A stretch of DNA of 64,000 bases from JBFHNV01 sp041593595 (GTDB taxonomy: Bacteria; Pseudomonadota; Gammaproteobacteria; HK1). The stretch covers positions 1 through 64,000 of the forward strand of contig JBFHNV010000003.1 in assembly GCA_041593595.1 (NCBI GenBank), in the 5' to 3' direction. The notes beneath the pieces were generated by a model. It had not been told where the DNA came from, did no database searches, and saw only the letters and a program-made list of their open reading frames with translations. This document shows, piece by piece, positions 25,862-34,835 of the stretch. The position numbers and the translations under genes were made by a program. How positions within the stretch are numbered: the stretch's first letter is position 1; the number at the start of each line of letters is the position of its first letter.

Positions 25862-27454
25862 TCAGTTGGCAGCCACGGGCCTCGCCAGTCCTCGCTCGCG
25901 GGCGACCCGGCGCATGCGCTCCAGCAGATCCGCGCTCGGCTCGCCGGTGGCGGCGAGGCCCTGGTCGCGCTGGAACTCGCGGATCCCGCTCCGGGTGCCC
26001 GGGCCGAGGATGCCGTCGATGGGCCCGATGTCGTAGCCGAGCGCGAGCAGCGCTTCCTGGGTGTCCGCCGCGAGCCGGATCGCGGCGCGCTCCTCGGCAT
26101 AGCCGATGAAGCCCTCGCCGAAACGGGCGCGGGCGGCGCGGTCGGTGTCGTCGACGGGGTGGTCCGCGAGCAGCCGTGCGTGAATCGCACGGGCGAGATC
26201 CCGGTGATCGACCGCGGAGTTCTTGCGTAGCACGTTCGAGAGCACCGCGGTCATGTAGTAGAGCCGGTTCTCGCCGGCGCGCGTCTCGACGATGGCCACG
26301 GAGTTCATGTAGTTGCGCTCGTTGCCGTGATACTTGCGGCACTTGAATCCGGGCTCGGGCTTGCAGCTGTAGAGGGAGCCGGACTTGAAGTACACCGCCG
26401 AGTCACGCAGCGCACCGGACGACGCGTAGCGGATTCGTCGCTCCGTGATGTAGAGCAGCCGCTTGATCTCCCGGCTCGACCACTCGTCCACCAGCAACCC
26501 CTGCTCCATGCGCAGCAGGTACTGGATGAGCGCGCGGGGCGTGGCGTAGCTGCTGGCGCCCCCCACCCGCTTCTTGCCGCCCCGGGTGAAGAAGCTGCCC
26601 TGGCGGAGCTCGTTGATGTCCAGACCGTTGCGGGTGACGGGCGTGCGCATGGCATCCAGAAAGATCCGGGTCCGTTCCTCGTATGGCGTGTCGTTGAAGA
26701 AGCGGGCCTCCTCTTCGCGCGAGACCGGATAGTCGCGTCCGAAGTGCACCAGCAGCATCAGGTGCTTTTGCAGCATCGCCGCCGCGGAGTTCGAGCTCGG
26801 CGACATCATCCAATCCAGGTAGGTCCACAGCGAGGCGGTGTCGCCCTCCTGGATCGGGTGGCGCCTGAGCGTCCCGGTGGCGGGATCGTAGAAGCGCACG
26901 GTGTGGTGGTCGTACACGCTGAACGCGTCGGCCACGATCATGGACTCGCGCAGCACCCGCTCGCGGGCGGCGATGTCCTGGGGATGGATGTCGGCCAGCG
27001 CCTGGAAGATGGCCAGCGCCACCAGGATCTTGCCCACGCTGCCCGGATTCTGGCGCTGGGCGCCGTTCCACTCGGCGTAGCGGGGCGTGGCCGGGTCGGA
27101 CAGGTCCAGCAGCGCGATCCCGTAGCGATCGACGTCCGCCCCGAGCAGGGCCTTGACCCGGGCCGTGAGATCCGGATCCGGGGCGGGCAGCTCCAGGTCG
27201 TGGCGGTCCAGCAGCCGCAGGTCAACCTGCGCCGAGGGCAGCAGCTCCCCCGGCGGCCGCTTGCGTCCCGGGATCCGGCCCTCCTGGATCCCGCGCTGGT
27301 GCAGCAGGCGCGTGATACCGGTGCGCTCATGGCCGTCGAGAGGATAGGCCGCTGCCGGTGGCGCGCCGAGCGTCGCAACGGCCGCGAGCAGTCCGGCGAT
27401 CGCGACCGCCCCCGGATGAGGAATCGTCGCGGATGGCGTGTGTAATTCGGTCAT
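25862..27454 (-). CDS. secreted serine hydrolase (beta-lactamase/transpeptidase-like) with peptidoglycan-binding domain
   Basis: The 530-residue protein has a signal-like hydrophobic N-terminus (AVAIAGLLAAVATLGAPPAAAY). The penicillin-recognising triad of motifs is intact: S139-x-x-K142 in NPGSVGKIL, S220-S-N222 in MSPSSNSAA and K357-S-G359 in YFKSGSLY. The C-terminus (about 465-520) holds a PG_binding_1 repeat with ALLALGYDIGPIDGILGPGT. This predicts a cell-wall-anchored class A beta-lactamase-like or carboxypeptidase-like enzyme. CKPEPGFKCRKYHGNERNYM just after KSG is an unusual Cys pair. The gene is 79 bp upstream of the cyclase on the same strand. Confidence 0.85.
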   Translation of the reverse strand: MTELHTPSATIPHPGAVAIAGLLAAVATLGAPPAAAYPLDGHERTGITRLLHQRGIQEGRIPGRKRPPGELLPSAQVDLRLLDRHDLELPAPDPDLTARVKALLGADVDRYGIALLDLSDPATPRYAEWNGAQRQNPGSVGKILVALAIFQALADIHPQDIAARERVLRESMIVADAFSVYDHHTVRFYDPATGTLRRHPIQEGDTASLWTYLDWMMSPSSNSAAAMLQKHLMLLVHFGRDYPVSREEEARFFNDTPYEERTRIFLDAMRTPVTRNGLDINELRQGSFFTRGGKKRVGGASSYATPRALIQYLLRMEQGLLVDEWSSREIKRLLYITERRIRYASSGALRDSAVYFKSGSLYSCKPEPGFKCRKYHGNERNYMNSVAIVETRAGENRLYYMTAVLSNVLRKNSAVDHRDLARAIHARLLADHPVDDTDRAARARFGEGFIGYAEERAAIRLAADTQEALLALGYDIGPIDGILGPGTRSGIREFQRDQGLAATGEPSADLLERMRRVARERGLARPVAAN

Positions 27455-27947
27455 GGGGCTCTCGATGGGCGCCAGGGTCCGGGCATGGCACCATCGCCGA
27501 CGCCCGGGATCAAGAGGTGCCGCGCGCGGGTCGTCTCCCAACCCCTACGACGCCCTCTCTTCCACGAAGCGTCATGTGGCGAGGCGCCGGAAGAGCACGA
27601 GTCGACCTCAGCCAACAGATGCTCGAGCGCCGCCGGTGCCGGCGCCTCGCCGTCCTCGATCCCGTGCACGGTGGCATCGAGCACCGCGTTGCGAGACGGC
27701 GTCAGAATGCCGATGCCGGTGCCGTCAGCGCCGGACGTTGACGACCTTCGGGAAATGTGACCTGATGCGGCCATCGACTCCAGTCCCGATCAAGCACCGG
27801 CGGGTGAAGCCTGGCGTGAACGCCGCCCGTCACGCGGTTTCTGTCGAGACCGCACCCTTTCGAGCACGCGCGCATCCGCGCGGCGCCCGCCCGCGATGGG
27901 TGCGTCGCGGGAAGACCCGACGACCTCTACCGGGGAGGGAGTGTGAC
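27455..27947. other. 493-bp region without an intact gene
   Basis: This gap separates the divergent serine hydrolase and cyclase-family genes. Apart from a possible minus-strand gene remnant at 27595-27774 and the GGGAGGGAG ribosome binding site of the next gene, I see nothing convincing. It marks the left edge of the TRAP/ureide island. Confidence 0.5.
27595..27774 (-). pseudogene. possible remnant of an Asp/Glu racemase or maleate isomerase-like gene
   Basis: A short minus-strand frame reads ADGTGIGILTPSRNAVLDAT and then HGIEDGEAPAPAALEHLLAE, with codon use like real genes. GIGILTPSRNAVLDA resembles the N-terminal GVLTPSSNTVLEP-type motif of the maleate isomerase/Asp-Glu racemase family. 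The resemblance fades after about 45 residues, and the downstream sequence (SCSSGASPHDASWKRGRRRG) looks random. This may be a decayed fragment left by insertion of the island. The assignment is tentative. Confidence 0.3.
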
Positions 27948-28643
27948 ATGCCGAGAATCGTCGACCTCACGCTCACCATCGAGAACAGGATGATGAGCCA
28001 CAAGTACATGATCAAGCCCGTGGTGCTCCCGTATGTCCGCCACGAGGAATCGATCCATCTGGGTCAGGGCACTCCGAACGATCGACACAGCTATGCCGTC
28101 TCCTTCATCAGCATGGTCGACCACACCGCCACCCACGTGGACGCGTTCAACCACGTCAACCGTGACGGGCTCGCCATCGACGAGATGCCGATCGAGATGT
28201 TCATGGGTAAGGCGGTGTGCCTGGACCTGCGCCACATCCCCGATCTCGGGACCGTCGATATCCCGCAGATGGAGGAGGCGGAGCGCAAGTCGGGGGTGAC
28301 CATCGACGGACACATCGTCCTGATGTGCTCGGGGCTGCACAGGCGTCACTGGCCCCGGGAGTCCGTCGCCCACAGCAACTTCGGCATCACCTACGAGGCG
28401 ACGCGGTGGCTGGCCGAACGAGGCTCGAAACTTCACGGGGTCGAGGGACCGTCCACGGACGCTCCCGACAACGACCGTTTCGAGAACCATCGCGCGTGCC
28501 GCGACCTGGGGATCTCCCACTACGAGTGGCTCATCAACCTCGAGGAGCTGCTCGGAGTCGGAGAGTTTCACTTCCAGGGTCTGCCGATCAAGATCAAGGG
28601 CGGCACGGCCGGGCCCTGCCGGGCGCTCGCATTTCTCGACTGA
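27948..28643 (+). CDS. cyclase family protein (kynurenine formamidase-like hydrolase)
   Basis: The 231-residue protein belongs to the cyclase/arylformamidase (KynB-like) family of metal-dependent hydrolases that open N-formyl or cyclic amide bonds. The metal motif is HTATHVDAFNHV (about residues 58-69). RHEESIHLGQGTPNDR and the C-terminal LPIKIKGGTAGPCRALAF are family features. It has an excellent GGGAGGGAG box. Its position next to a TRAP transporter and opposite ureide-type hydrolases suggests hydrolysis of a cyclic amide or isatin-like substrate, but this is inference. Confidence 0.85.
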   Translation: MPRIVDLTLTIENRMMSHKYMIKPVVLPYVRHEESIHLGQGTPNDRHSYAVSFISMVDHTATHVDAFNHVNRDGLAIDEMPIEMFMGKAVCLDLRHIPDLGTVDIPQMEEAERKSGVTIDGHIVLMCSGLHRRHWPRESVAHSNFGITYEATRWLAERGSKLHGVEGPSTDAPDNDRFENHRACRDLGISHYEWLINLEELLGVGEFHFQGLPIKIKGGTAGPCRALAFLD

Positions 28644-28760
28644 TCACCGCACGCGGCCGACGGCACGGGCCCACGGCCGATCGCATCCGGGTTCGGACAG
28701 GGCCGGTCCGGTGCGGGTCGCGGGGACCGACTGCCGCTTCGGATGCGGCCGTCGAGCGTA

Positions 28761-28787
28761 CGGGGACGTATTGACAGCGTGTCCCCG
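28761..28787. terminator. hairpin between convergent genes
   Basis: CGGGGAC and GTCCCCG are separated by 13 bp in the gap where the cyclase-family gene and dctM converge. GTACGGG/CCCGTAC around it extends the symmetry. There is no T-run, and the sequence could also be a dispersed repeat (GGGGACGTATTGAC). Confidence 0.35.
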
Positions 28788-28902
28788 CGGCCCGTACCGG
28801 GCCGGCCGCCCCGGGGATGCCGTAAGCCGATCACGAATGCGGCCGGTCGCGCCGCGACACCCTCGCTCGCGCATCGGCACGCTGCCCCGGCTGAACCGCC
28901 AT

Positions 28903-30204
28903 TCAGAACATCTTCTGCGGAAGCCAGGTGACGAGCTCCGGAAACACGATGATCACCGCGATGAAGATGATGACCACCGCCACGAATGGCGCGACGCCGA
29001 GGAACAGGTCCGACACGCTGCCCTTCCCGCGTATGCCCTGCACCACGTACAGGTTCATCCCGACCGGCGGCGTGATGAGCGCGAGCTCCATGAGCAGGAC
29101 CAGGAAGATGCCGAACCACACTGGATCGATGCCGGCGTAGATGACGATGGGGAACACGATGGGGATGGTCCCGACCATCATCGACAATGTCTCGATGAAG
29201 CATCCCAGGATCAGGTAGAACACGATCAACACCAGGATCAGACCGAGCTGCGTCGTCCCCAGGCCGGCTACGAAGGCGGTCATCGCCTGGGGCACACCCA
29301 TCAGGCCGACCACGAAGTTGAGATAGAACGCAGCGGTGATGATGAACAGGCACAGCGCGCTCGTGCGGATCGTGGAGAGGAACGCCTCGTGGAGCATCCG
29401 CCACGAGAGGCCGCGATAGACGGCCCCCACGATCAGGGCGAGCACCACGCCGGCCCCGGCCGCCTCCGTCGGGGTCGCCCACCCGAAGTAGATGCTGCCC
29501 ATGGTGACGAAGAAGATCACCGCCGGCGAGATCAGGTGGCGCAGGCTCGCGAGCTTCTCTCGCATCGGGATCTGCTCCTCGATCGTCTCCGCGGTGTCGG
29601 GGAACAGCGTCGCGATGACCACGATGGTGAGCATGAACAGGACCGTCAGGGCCACCCCCGGGATGATCCCGGCGACGAAGAGCTGGCCGATCGAGGTATT
29701 CGTCATCGCGCCGTAGATGATCATGTTGACGCTCGGCGGGATGAGGATGCCGAGGGTCGCCCCAGAGGCGATCGTGCCGAGAATCATGCGCTCGCTGTAG
29801 TTGCGCCGCTCGAACTCCGGGAGCGCGACCGTGGAGATCGTCGCGGCCGTCGCCACCGACGATCCGGACACGGCGGCGAACACGGCGCTCGAACCGATGT
29901 TGGTGTGGAGCAGCCCGCCGGGGAGCCCGGAGAGCCAGTGCGAAAGGGTGTGATACATCCGCTCGGTCACGCCCGTTCGCAGCAGCACCTCACCGAGCAG
30001 CACGAACAGCGGAATCGACGTCAGCAGGAAGTCGTTCATGATCGACCAGAGCTGGATGCCGTAACTCGTCAGCGGCGTCGGACCCATGAACACCAGCACA
30101 CCGATGATGCTGGTCACGAGCATGACCACCGCGACGTGCAGCCCGAGCGCCATGAATCCGAGCATCATGGCGAAGCCCAGCACCGATCCCCAGAAGCCGA
30201 TCAC
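28903..30204 (-). CDS. dctM: TRAP transporter large permease
   Basis: The 433-residue DctM-type subunit forms the ion-coupled translocation channel of a TRAP carrier. It has about twelve to thirteen membrane segments. Family motifs include GLPGGLLHTNIGSSAVFAA and SGSSVATAATISTVALPE (about 95-125), GTIASGATLGILIPPSVNMI (about 138-157) and ELALITPPVGMNLYV near the C-terminus. The GTG start overlaps the TGA of dctQ by four bases (GTGA), so the subunits are coupled. Confidence 0.93.
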   Translation of the reverse strand: MIGFWGSVLGFAMMLGFMALGLHVAVVMLVTSIIGVLVFMGPTPLTSYGIQLWSIMNDFLLTSIPLFVLLGEVLLRTGVTERMYHTLSHWLSGLPGGLLHTNIGSSAVFAAVSGSSVATAATISTVALPEFERRNYSERMILGTIASGATLGILIPPSVNMIIYGAMTNTSIGQLFVAGIIPGVALTVLFMLTIVVIATLFPDTAETIEEQIPMREKLASLRHLISPAVIFFVTMGSIYFGWATPTEAAGAGVVLALIVGAVYRGLSWRMLHEAFLSTIRTSALCLFIITAAFYLNFVVGLMGVPQAMTAFVAGLGTTQLGLILVLIVFYLILGCFIETLSMMVGTIPIVFPIVIYAGIDPVWFGIFLVLLMELALITPPVGMNLYVVQGIRGKGSVSDLFLGVAPFVAVVIIFIAVIIVFPELVTWLPQKMF

Positions 30205-30803
30205 CGGGGGACCTCGGGCCGGGCGGCCCGTGCGGCGCGCCTGGACGCGTCCGCGAGCTCTCGCTCGACCTCCTCTTCGACCGACGACGGTCCGTAGGCC
30301 CGGTTCGCGCCCGCCGGGTCCCGCCACGCCAGCACCAGCGCGTGCAGCGCCAGCGCTGCGGCCGTCACGGAGAACATGACGAGGCCCGCCAGCCACAGGC
30401 TCTGCGGGATCCACGTCGGCGTCTGCAGGGGCGTTGCGGCGCGGCTGTTGAACGTGAGGCTGTCCGCGAGCGCCTTGTAGCCATACCAGGTCATGAACAC
30501 CGCGGCACCGGTCACCATGACCATCGCCAGCGCGTTCAGCGCAGCGCGGCCCCGGCCGGGCAGCTTGTTCAGAACGATGTCAATGCGGGTGTGACTGCGT
30601 TCGATCAGCCCATAGGCGAAGCCGAACGTGCCGGTGATCGCCACCACGTACCCGCCGATCTCGTCGACGCCCTGCAGGGAGAACCCGAACAGGCGTCGCG
30701 CGAAGATCTCGACGACGATCAGGAAGGTGAGCGCGAGCAGGGCGTATCCGCAGACGTAGGCGAACGCGCGATTGGTGCTCGCGATGAAGTTCAACGCGCG
30801 CAT
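30201..30803 (-). CDS. dctQ: TRAP transporter small permease
   Basis: The 200-residue DctQ-type subunit has four membrane helices, with VVEIFARRLFGFSLQGVDEI after the first and RSHTRIDIVLNKLP after the second, both characteristic. The last 35 residues are a basic/acidic cytoplasmic tail (EEEVERELADASRRAARAA). ATG 30803 begins just before the first helix. It lies between dctP and dctM and completes a standard P-Q-M operon. Confidence 0.9.
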   Translation of the reverse strand: MRALNFIASTNRAFAYVCGYALLALTFLIVVEIFARRLFGFSLQGVDEIGGYVVAITGTFGFAYGLIERSHTRIDIVLNKLPGRGRAALNALAMVMVTGAAVFMTWYGYKALADSLTFNSRAATPLQTPTWIPQSLWLAGLVMFSVTAAALALHALVLAWRDPAGANRAYGPSSVEEEVERELADASRRAARAARPEVPR

Positions 30804-30858
30804 GGCGGACCCCCCTGCGATAGAAGCATGGCGGTGCCGTAAGCCGCGACCCGGGGGC

Positions 30859-30879
30859 CGGCGGCGTGCTCTGCCGCCG
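30859..30879 (-). other. hairpin after dctP
   Basis: CGGCGGC pairs with GCCGCCG around a seven-base loop in the 106-bp gap between dctP and dctQ. Hairpins at this place often stabilise the binding-protein mRNA and limit read-through, so that the periplasmic subunit is made in excess. Confidence 0.4.
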
Positions 30880-30909
30880 ACCACTTCCGGGCGGAGCCTG
30901 CAGGCTCTA

Positions 30910-31974
30910 CTACTTGCTGGCGAATCCGCGGGCCTTGCCGACGGTGGCCCGCCACACCCCCTCGCACTCGGGGTCGGACGCGTTGCAGTTCTCGAGCCAC
31001 GTCGGGAGGATCGATGAGGAGACGGCCTTGTGCAGCATCTCGGCGTCCTTCTCGGTCGGCTCAACGTGCTTCATCGCGAACTTCTTGTACTTCTCGCACG
31101 GCTCGGCGCCGACGTTGCAGTTGTTCGCGTCGCCGGTGTTCTGTCGGGCAAGCTGCCAGAACTGCCCCTCCAGCTCGGCGAACGCGCTCGCAATTTTCTC
31201 CTGTGCGTCGGGCGTGAGCGCGTTCCACTTGTCCAGGTTCATCATGTGGGCGTTCACGGACCAGCTGATCCCCAGCGGGAAGTAGTAGTTGGTCACCTCC
31301 GGCCAGTTACCGGTGTTCCCGGACGTGGGTGAGGTGATGGAGCAGTCGGCCACGCCCCGCTGCAGCGCCGGATAGACTTCGGAGAACGACAGCGACACGG
31401 GCACCGCCCCCACGGCTTCGAGCAGCGCCGACATGGTCGGCGTGTAGGAGCGCACCTTCAGGCCCTTGAGGCTCGCGAGCCCCGTGATTTGGGGCTTGCA
31501 GTAGAAGACCTGCGGCCCGTACGGCCACAGCGAGAGGACCCGGGCGTTGAATCGTTTCTCGACGCGCTCGTTGAAGACCTTGCGGTACGCCTCCACCGTG
31601 TCGCGCAGCGTGTCGAAGCTGGGCGACACGCCGATGATGTCGAGCCCTTCCAGGAACGGATCGTCACGGGCGGCCTCGCCTGCGGTGGTCTCGACGATGT
31701 CGAAGGTGCCCGTGCGCACGAGGCGAACCGTGTCCTTCATGTTCACGCCGAGCACGTCGAGCGGGTTGTAGTTGATCGCGAGGTCGAGCCCGGTCTTCGC
31801 CGGCAGAGACCCGTAGAACTCGCGCTCGAGCGCGACGTGGTACTTGTGAGTGGACACCAGGCCCGAGACACGCAGGCTGACTTCGTCGGCCCGGACCGGG
31901 GTCGTGAGCTGGAATGCGATCGCGAGGGCGGCCGGCAGCGCGGCCCTCGCCGTCAGGGTACGAAGCATGGTCAT
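30910..31974 (-). CDS. dctP: TRAP transporter substrate-binding protein
   Basis: The 354-residue periplasmic binding protein has a signal peptide (AALPAALAIAFQLTTPVRA) and DctP family features. These include LKGLKVRSYTPTMSALLEAVGAVPVSL (about 165-191), which carries the carboxylate-binding Arg, and EVYPALQRGVADCSIT. Six cysteines are clustered in the C-terminal third (NNCNVGAEPCEKY and NCNASDPECEG), suggesting disulfides. An AGGAGGGG box precedes the ATG. The ligand is presumably an organic acid or the ureide-like compound handled by the neighbouring hydrolases. Confidence 0.9.
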   Translation of the reverse strand: MTMLRTLTARAALPAALAIAFQLTTPVRADEVSLRVSGLVSTHKYHVALEREFYGSLPAKTGLDLAINYNPLDVLGVNMKDTVRLVRTGTFDIVETTAGEAARDDPFLEGLDIIGVSPSFDTLRDTVEAYRKVFNERVEKRFNARVLSLWPYGPQVFYCKPQITGLASLKGLKVRSYTPTMSALLEAVGAVPVSLSFSEVYPALQRGVADCSITSPTSGNTGNWPEVTNYYFPLGISWSVNAHMMNLDKWNALTPDAQEKIASAFAELEGQFWQLARQNTGDANNCNVGAEPCEKYKKFAMKHVEPTEKDAEMLHKAVSSSILPTWLENCNASDPECEGVWRATVGKARGFASK

Positions 31975-32065
31975 GAGCCCCTCCTTCTGTCTGGTGGTCG
32001 CTACGGGAGCACTTCCCCGGATGCTCTCGCGGCAGGCGTGACCGCCCGCGGCCGGTTTCGAACTT

Positions 32066-32077
32066 ATTGTTTACGAT
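32066..32077. promoter_or_regulatory. FadR/FCD-type operator site 1
   Basis: ATTGTTTACGAT contains TTGTTTACGA, an exact match to the TNGTNNACNA consensus of FadR-subfamily GntR regulators. It lies in the AT-rich 328-bp gap between dctP and the regulator gene; the rest of that gap shows nothing definable. Confidence 0.5.
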
Positions 32078-32120
32078 GTTGTGCCAAGTTGGCTCGTTAT
32101 TGTGGATAATAGAATCATAG

Positions 32121-32132
32121 ATTGTTTATGAT
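32121..32132. promoter_or_regulatory. FadR/FCD-type operator site 2
   Basis: ATTGTTTATGAT repeats site 1 with a single change (C to T), 55 bp away, about five helical turns, so both face the same side of the DNA. TAGAAT (32110-32115) just upstream may be a -10 box for the regulator gene. Confidence 0.45.
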
Positions 32133-32302
32133 CGCAATGACCCATGTGGATCCGCGTGTCCACGACCTAGATGGCGGGGGTACGTCCCGACAAGTGCCCG
32201 CATCACGTCGCGGCGGCCCGGGCCGCGGGCCGCCCACGGCGTGCGAAGCGGGCGCGCGTCGTCCGACCCCGGGCGCCGGTCCGAACCCCACAGGAGGCCC
32301 CG

Positions 32303-33043
32303 ATGAAGCACCGAACGGCGACCCGAACTGCTTCCGAGGCGCGCACGCCGCGCGGGAAGCGGGACTCTGGCCGCTCGTCGGTGGACGACGTGCAGGCGCG
32401 GATCTTCGACGCCATCGTCGATCACCGCCTCGTACCGGGCACCAAGCTGCAGGAGGAACGACTCGCCGGCGTTCTCGGCACCACCCGGGCCCGTGTGCGC
32501 GAGGCCCTGACACGGCTGGCACAGCAGCGCCTGGTGACCCTCCAGCGCTACCGGGGGGCCTGCGTCGCGCAGCCGTCCGTCAGCGAGACCCGCGACGTGC
32601 TCGCCGCGCGCCGCGTCATCGAGGTCGCCACGGTGCGCGAGGCGGCCCGCCACGCGACACCGGAGCAGATCGAGACGCTGGAAGCCTGCATCGCACAGGC
32701 GCAGGAGGCGACCCGCGCCGGCGATCGGCGCAGGGCCATCGGCCTGTCCCGACGCTTCCACCTGGAGATCGCGCAGATCTCGGGCAACGCCGTTCTCGCG
32801 GAGATGCTGCGCGGCATCATCTCGCGAGTGTCCCTCAGCATCGCGCTGTACGACCGGACCGGGACATCGTTCTGCTTCTTCGACGAGCACGTGAGCATCC
32901 TGCAGGCCATCGCGAACCACGACGAGGCGAATGCCGCCGAGCTCATCGAGAGCCACTTCCAGCACATGGAGGATCACCTGGACCTGATGCAGGACGACGA
33001 CGGGCCGCGCGATCTCTACGAGGTCTTCCATGGACACGACTGA
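32303..33043 (+). CDS. GntR family regulator with FCD domain
   Basis: The 246-residue protein has a winged-helix domain (about 25-95) with the GntR signature PGTKLQEERLAGVLGTTRARVREAL. A helical FCD ligand-binding domain follows (about 100-235), containing the metal/ligand residues in SRRFHLEIAQISGN and the late HVSILQAIANHDEANAAELI. The first 25 residues are a basic extension. AGGAGG precedes the ATG. It is divergent from the TRAP operon and precedes the allantoinase-like gene, so it probably controls both in response to a pathway metabolite. Confidence 0.9.
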   Translation: MKHRTATRTASEARTPRGKRDSGRSSVDDVQARIFDAIVDHRLVPGTKLQEERLAGVLGTTRARVREALTRLAQQRLVTLQRYRGACVAQPSVSETRDVLAARRVIEVATVREAARHATPEQIETLEACIAQAQEATRAGDRRRAIGLSRRFHLEIAQISGNAVLAEMLRGIISRVSLSIALYDRTGTSFCFFDEHVSILQAIANHDEANAAELIESHFQHMEDHLDLMQDDDGPRDLYEVFHGHD

Positions 33044-33115
33044 GTCGCCCGACGCGACGAGCGCCCCGTTGACCGTGCCGGTGCGGCCTCGGGCGAGCAC
33101 CCGTGAGCCCGTCGC

Positions 33116-34090
33116 GTGGTGAGCTATCCCCGCGACCTGGTGGGCTACGGCGCCCGCCCTCCGCTGGCCGAGTGGCCGGGGGGCGCACGCATCGCGTTGC
33201 AGTTCGCGGTCAACTATGAGGAAGGCGCCGAGAGCTCCATCCTCCACGGGGACGAGAAATCGGAAACTCTGAACTGCGACAACGTCGGTGTCGTGGCACG
33301 CGTCGGCGAGCGCGACCTGGTCACGGAGTCGCTGTACGAGTACGGCAGCCGGGTCGGGTACTGGCGCCTGATGCGGACCTTCGAGGCGCGCGGTCTCCAG
33401 GTGAGCCTCCTCGTGGTCGGTATGGCCCTGCAGCGCAACCGGGAGGTGGCGCGCCACATGTCCGAGACCGACCACGAGATCTGCTGCCATGGATGGCGCT
33501 GGATAGATTACCGCCATGTCGGCGAGGACGAGGAGCGCGCGCACATCCGCAACGCGGTCGCCGCGATCGAGCGCGCCACCGGCAAGCGGCCGCTGGGCTG
33601 GTACACCGGGCGCATCAGCGAACGCACGCGCAGGCTGGTGGTCGAGAACGGCGGCTTCATCTATGACTCGGACGCCTATAACGACGACCTGCCCTACTGG
33701 GTCACGGTCGCGGGCAAGCCCTGGCTGGTCGTGCCCTACTCGTTCGACAACAACGACATGCGCTTCGCGTCCGCGCCCGGGTTCAACACCGGCGAGCAGT
33801 TCTACCAGCACCTGCGCGATGCCTTCGACGTCCTCTACCGGGAAGGTGCCACCACGCCGAGGATGATGTCCGTGGGCCTGCACTGCCGGCTGGCCGGGCT
33901 GCCGAGCCGCGTGGCGGCGCTCGGGCGATTTCTCGACCACGTGCAGGGGCACGACGACGTGTGGATCTGCCGGCGCGTCGACATCGCGAGGCACTGGATG
34001 GCCCGCCATCCCTGGCAGGGCCAGGACGGCTCGTCGGCCGGAGGGCTCCTCAGCCCCGGTCGCGCAGCACCTCCGCCAGCGCCTCGCTGA
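33116..34090 (+). CDS. puuE: polysaccharide-deacetylase-fold allantoinase (PuuE-like)
   Basis: The 324-residue protein matches the PuuE branch of the NodB-like family, which hydrolyses allantoin. Signatures are LVGYGARPPLAEWPGGARIA and FAVNYEEGAESSILHGD (about 29-45), ICCHGWRWIDYRHV (about 122-135), GWYTGR and IYDSDAYNDDLPYWV. The aspartate expected in metal-dependent NodB enzymes is Asn in VNYEEG, as in PuuE. Start is GTG 33116 or the next codon 33119. The 3' end overlaps the convergent racemase by 41 bp. Closely related imide or ureide substrates are possible. Confidence 0.82.
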   Translation: MVSYPRDLVGYGARPPLAEWPGGARIALQFAVNYEEGAESSILHGDEKSETLNCDNVGVVARVGERDLVTESLYEYGSRVGYWRLMRTFEARGLQVSLLVVGMALQRNREVARHMSETDHEICCHGWRWIDYRHVGEDEERAHIRNAVAAIERATGKRPLGWYTGRISERTRRLVVENGGFIYDSDAYNDDLPYWVTVAGKPWLVVPYSFDNNDMRFASAPGFNTGEQFYQHLRDAFDVLYREGATTPRMMSVGLHCRLAGLPSRVAALGRFLDHVQGHDDVWICRRVDIARHWMARHPWQGQDGSSAGGLLSPGRAAPPPAPR

Positions 34091-34796
34091 CGCCGGTGAC
34101 CGTGCCGAAGCCCGGGCGCGCGCAGGTTCCGGTTGTGGGCTTGCGAACGCTGAGCCGGGCCAGGCACTCGGCTTGCAGGACTCCGCAGGCCACGCCATCG
34201 AGGACGGGGACCGGCACCGCGTCGCGGATCCGCTCGGGCATGCCGGCCGCCACGGCCCCGATCACGATGACGACGTCCGCGCCCTGCTCGCGACACAGCG
34301 AGTGCGCGGCGCGCGTGACCTCCTCGTCGAGCGCGTCCTCCCGCCCCGCGATCGTTCGCGCGGTTGCGTCGAGCGCGCGCACGGCGGCAAGCCGCTCGCG
34401 CAATCCGAGCTTAGAGACCAGCGCGTCGTAGATCGGCGCCATGCTGGGTCCGAAGACCACGAGCCCGAATCGCCCGCCGAGCATGCAGGCGGTCATCAGG
34501 GCGGCCTCGGTCATGCCGACGACGGGGACCGGCGAGATCTCGCGCAGGGCGTCGACCGCCGTGTCCAGTGACACCGCCACGAGCACTGCATCCGCGACCT
34601 CCAGACTTGCCGCGGCCGCATCGAGGACGGCGTGCTGGGCAATCGCCTGCTCGGCGTGGGAACCGATGACGTCGGCGCCGAAGCTGGCCGTCACCGCGAC
34701 GATCTCGGTGTCCGCGGCGGCATACCGTCGTGCGGCGCCCGCGATCCGCTCCGTCACGTCCCGGGACGTGTTTCCGTTGATGATCAAGAGCTTCAC
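34050..34796 (-). CDS. Asp/Glu/hydantoin racemase family protein
   Basis: The 248-residue protein is a cofactor-independent racemase of the HyuE/allantoin racemase type. The two-cysteine active site is recognisable: AALMTACMLGGRFGLVVFGP supplies the first Cys, and VLDGVACGVLQAECLARL supplies the second near residue 208. The N-terminus KLLIINGNTSRDVTERI is the family motif. The GTG at 34796 is chosen because GGAGG sits eight bases upstream; the codon at 34805 overlaps that box. It converges with puuE and is divergent from the amidohydrolase. It could epimerise allantoin or a hydantoin for the adjacent enzymes. Confidence 0.85.
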   Translation of the reverse strand: MKLLIINGNTSRDVTERIAGAARRYAAADTEIVAVTASFGADVIGSHAEQAIAQHAVLDAAAASLEVADAVLVAVSLDTAVDALREISPVPVVGMTEAALMTACMLGGRFGLVVFGPSMAPIYDALVSKLGLRERLAAVRALDATARTIAGREDALDEEVTRAAHSLCREQGADVVIVIGAVAAGMPERIRDAVPVPVLDGVACGVLQAECLARLSVRKPTTGTCARPGFGTVTGVSEALAEVLRDRG

Positions 34797-34835
34797 TCGA
34801 GGCACCTCCGGGCGACCCGAACGCAGGAGATCGAG

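Noticed and set aside
23875..26109. 744-codon plus-strand frame opposite the cyclase
   Set aside because: Rich in His/Arg/Gln with no motif; it is the shadow of the CHASE2 cyclase gene.
28641..28900. Small frames in the gap between the cyclase-family gene and dctM
   Set aside because: They are Arg/Pro-rich, lack ribosome binding sites and lie between convergent genes with hairpins.
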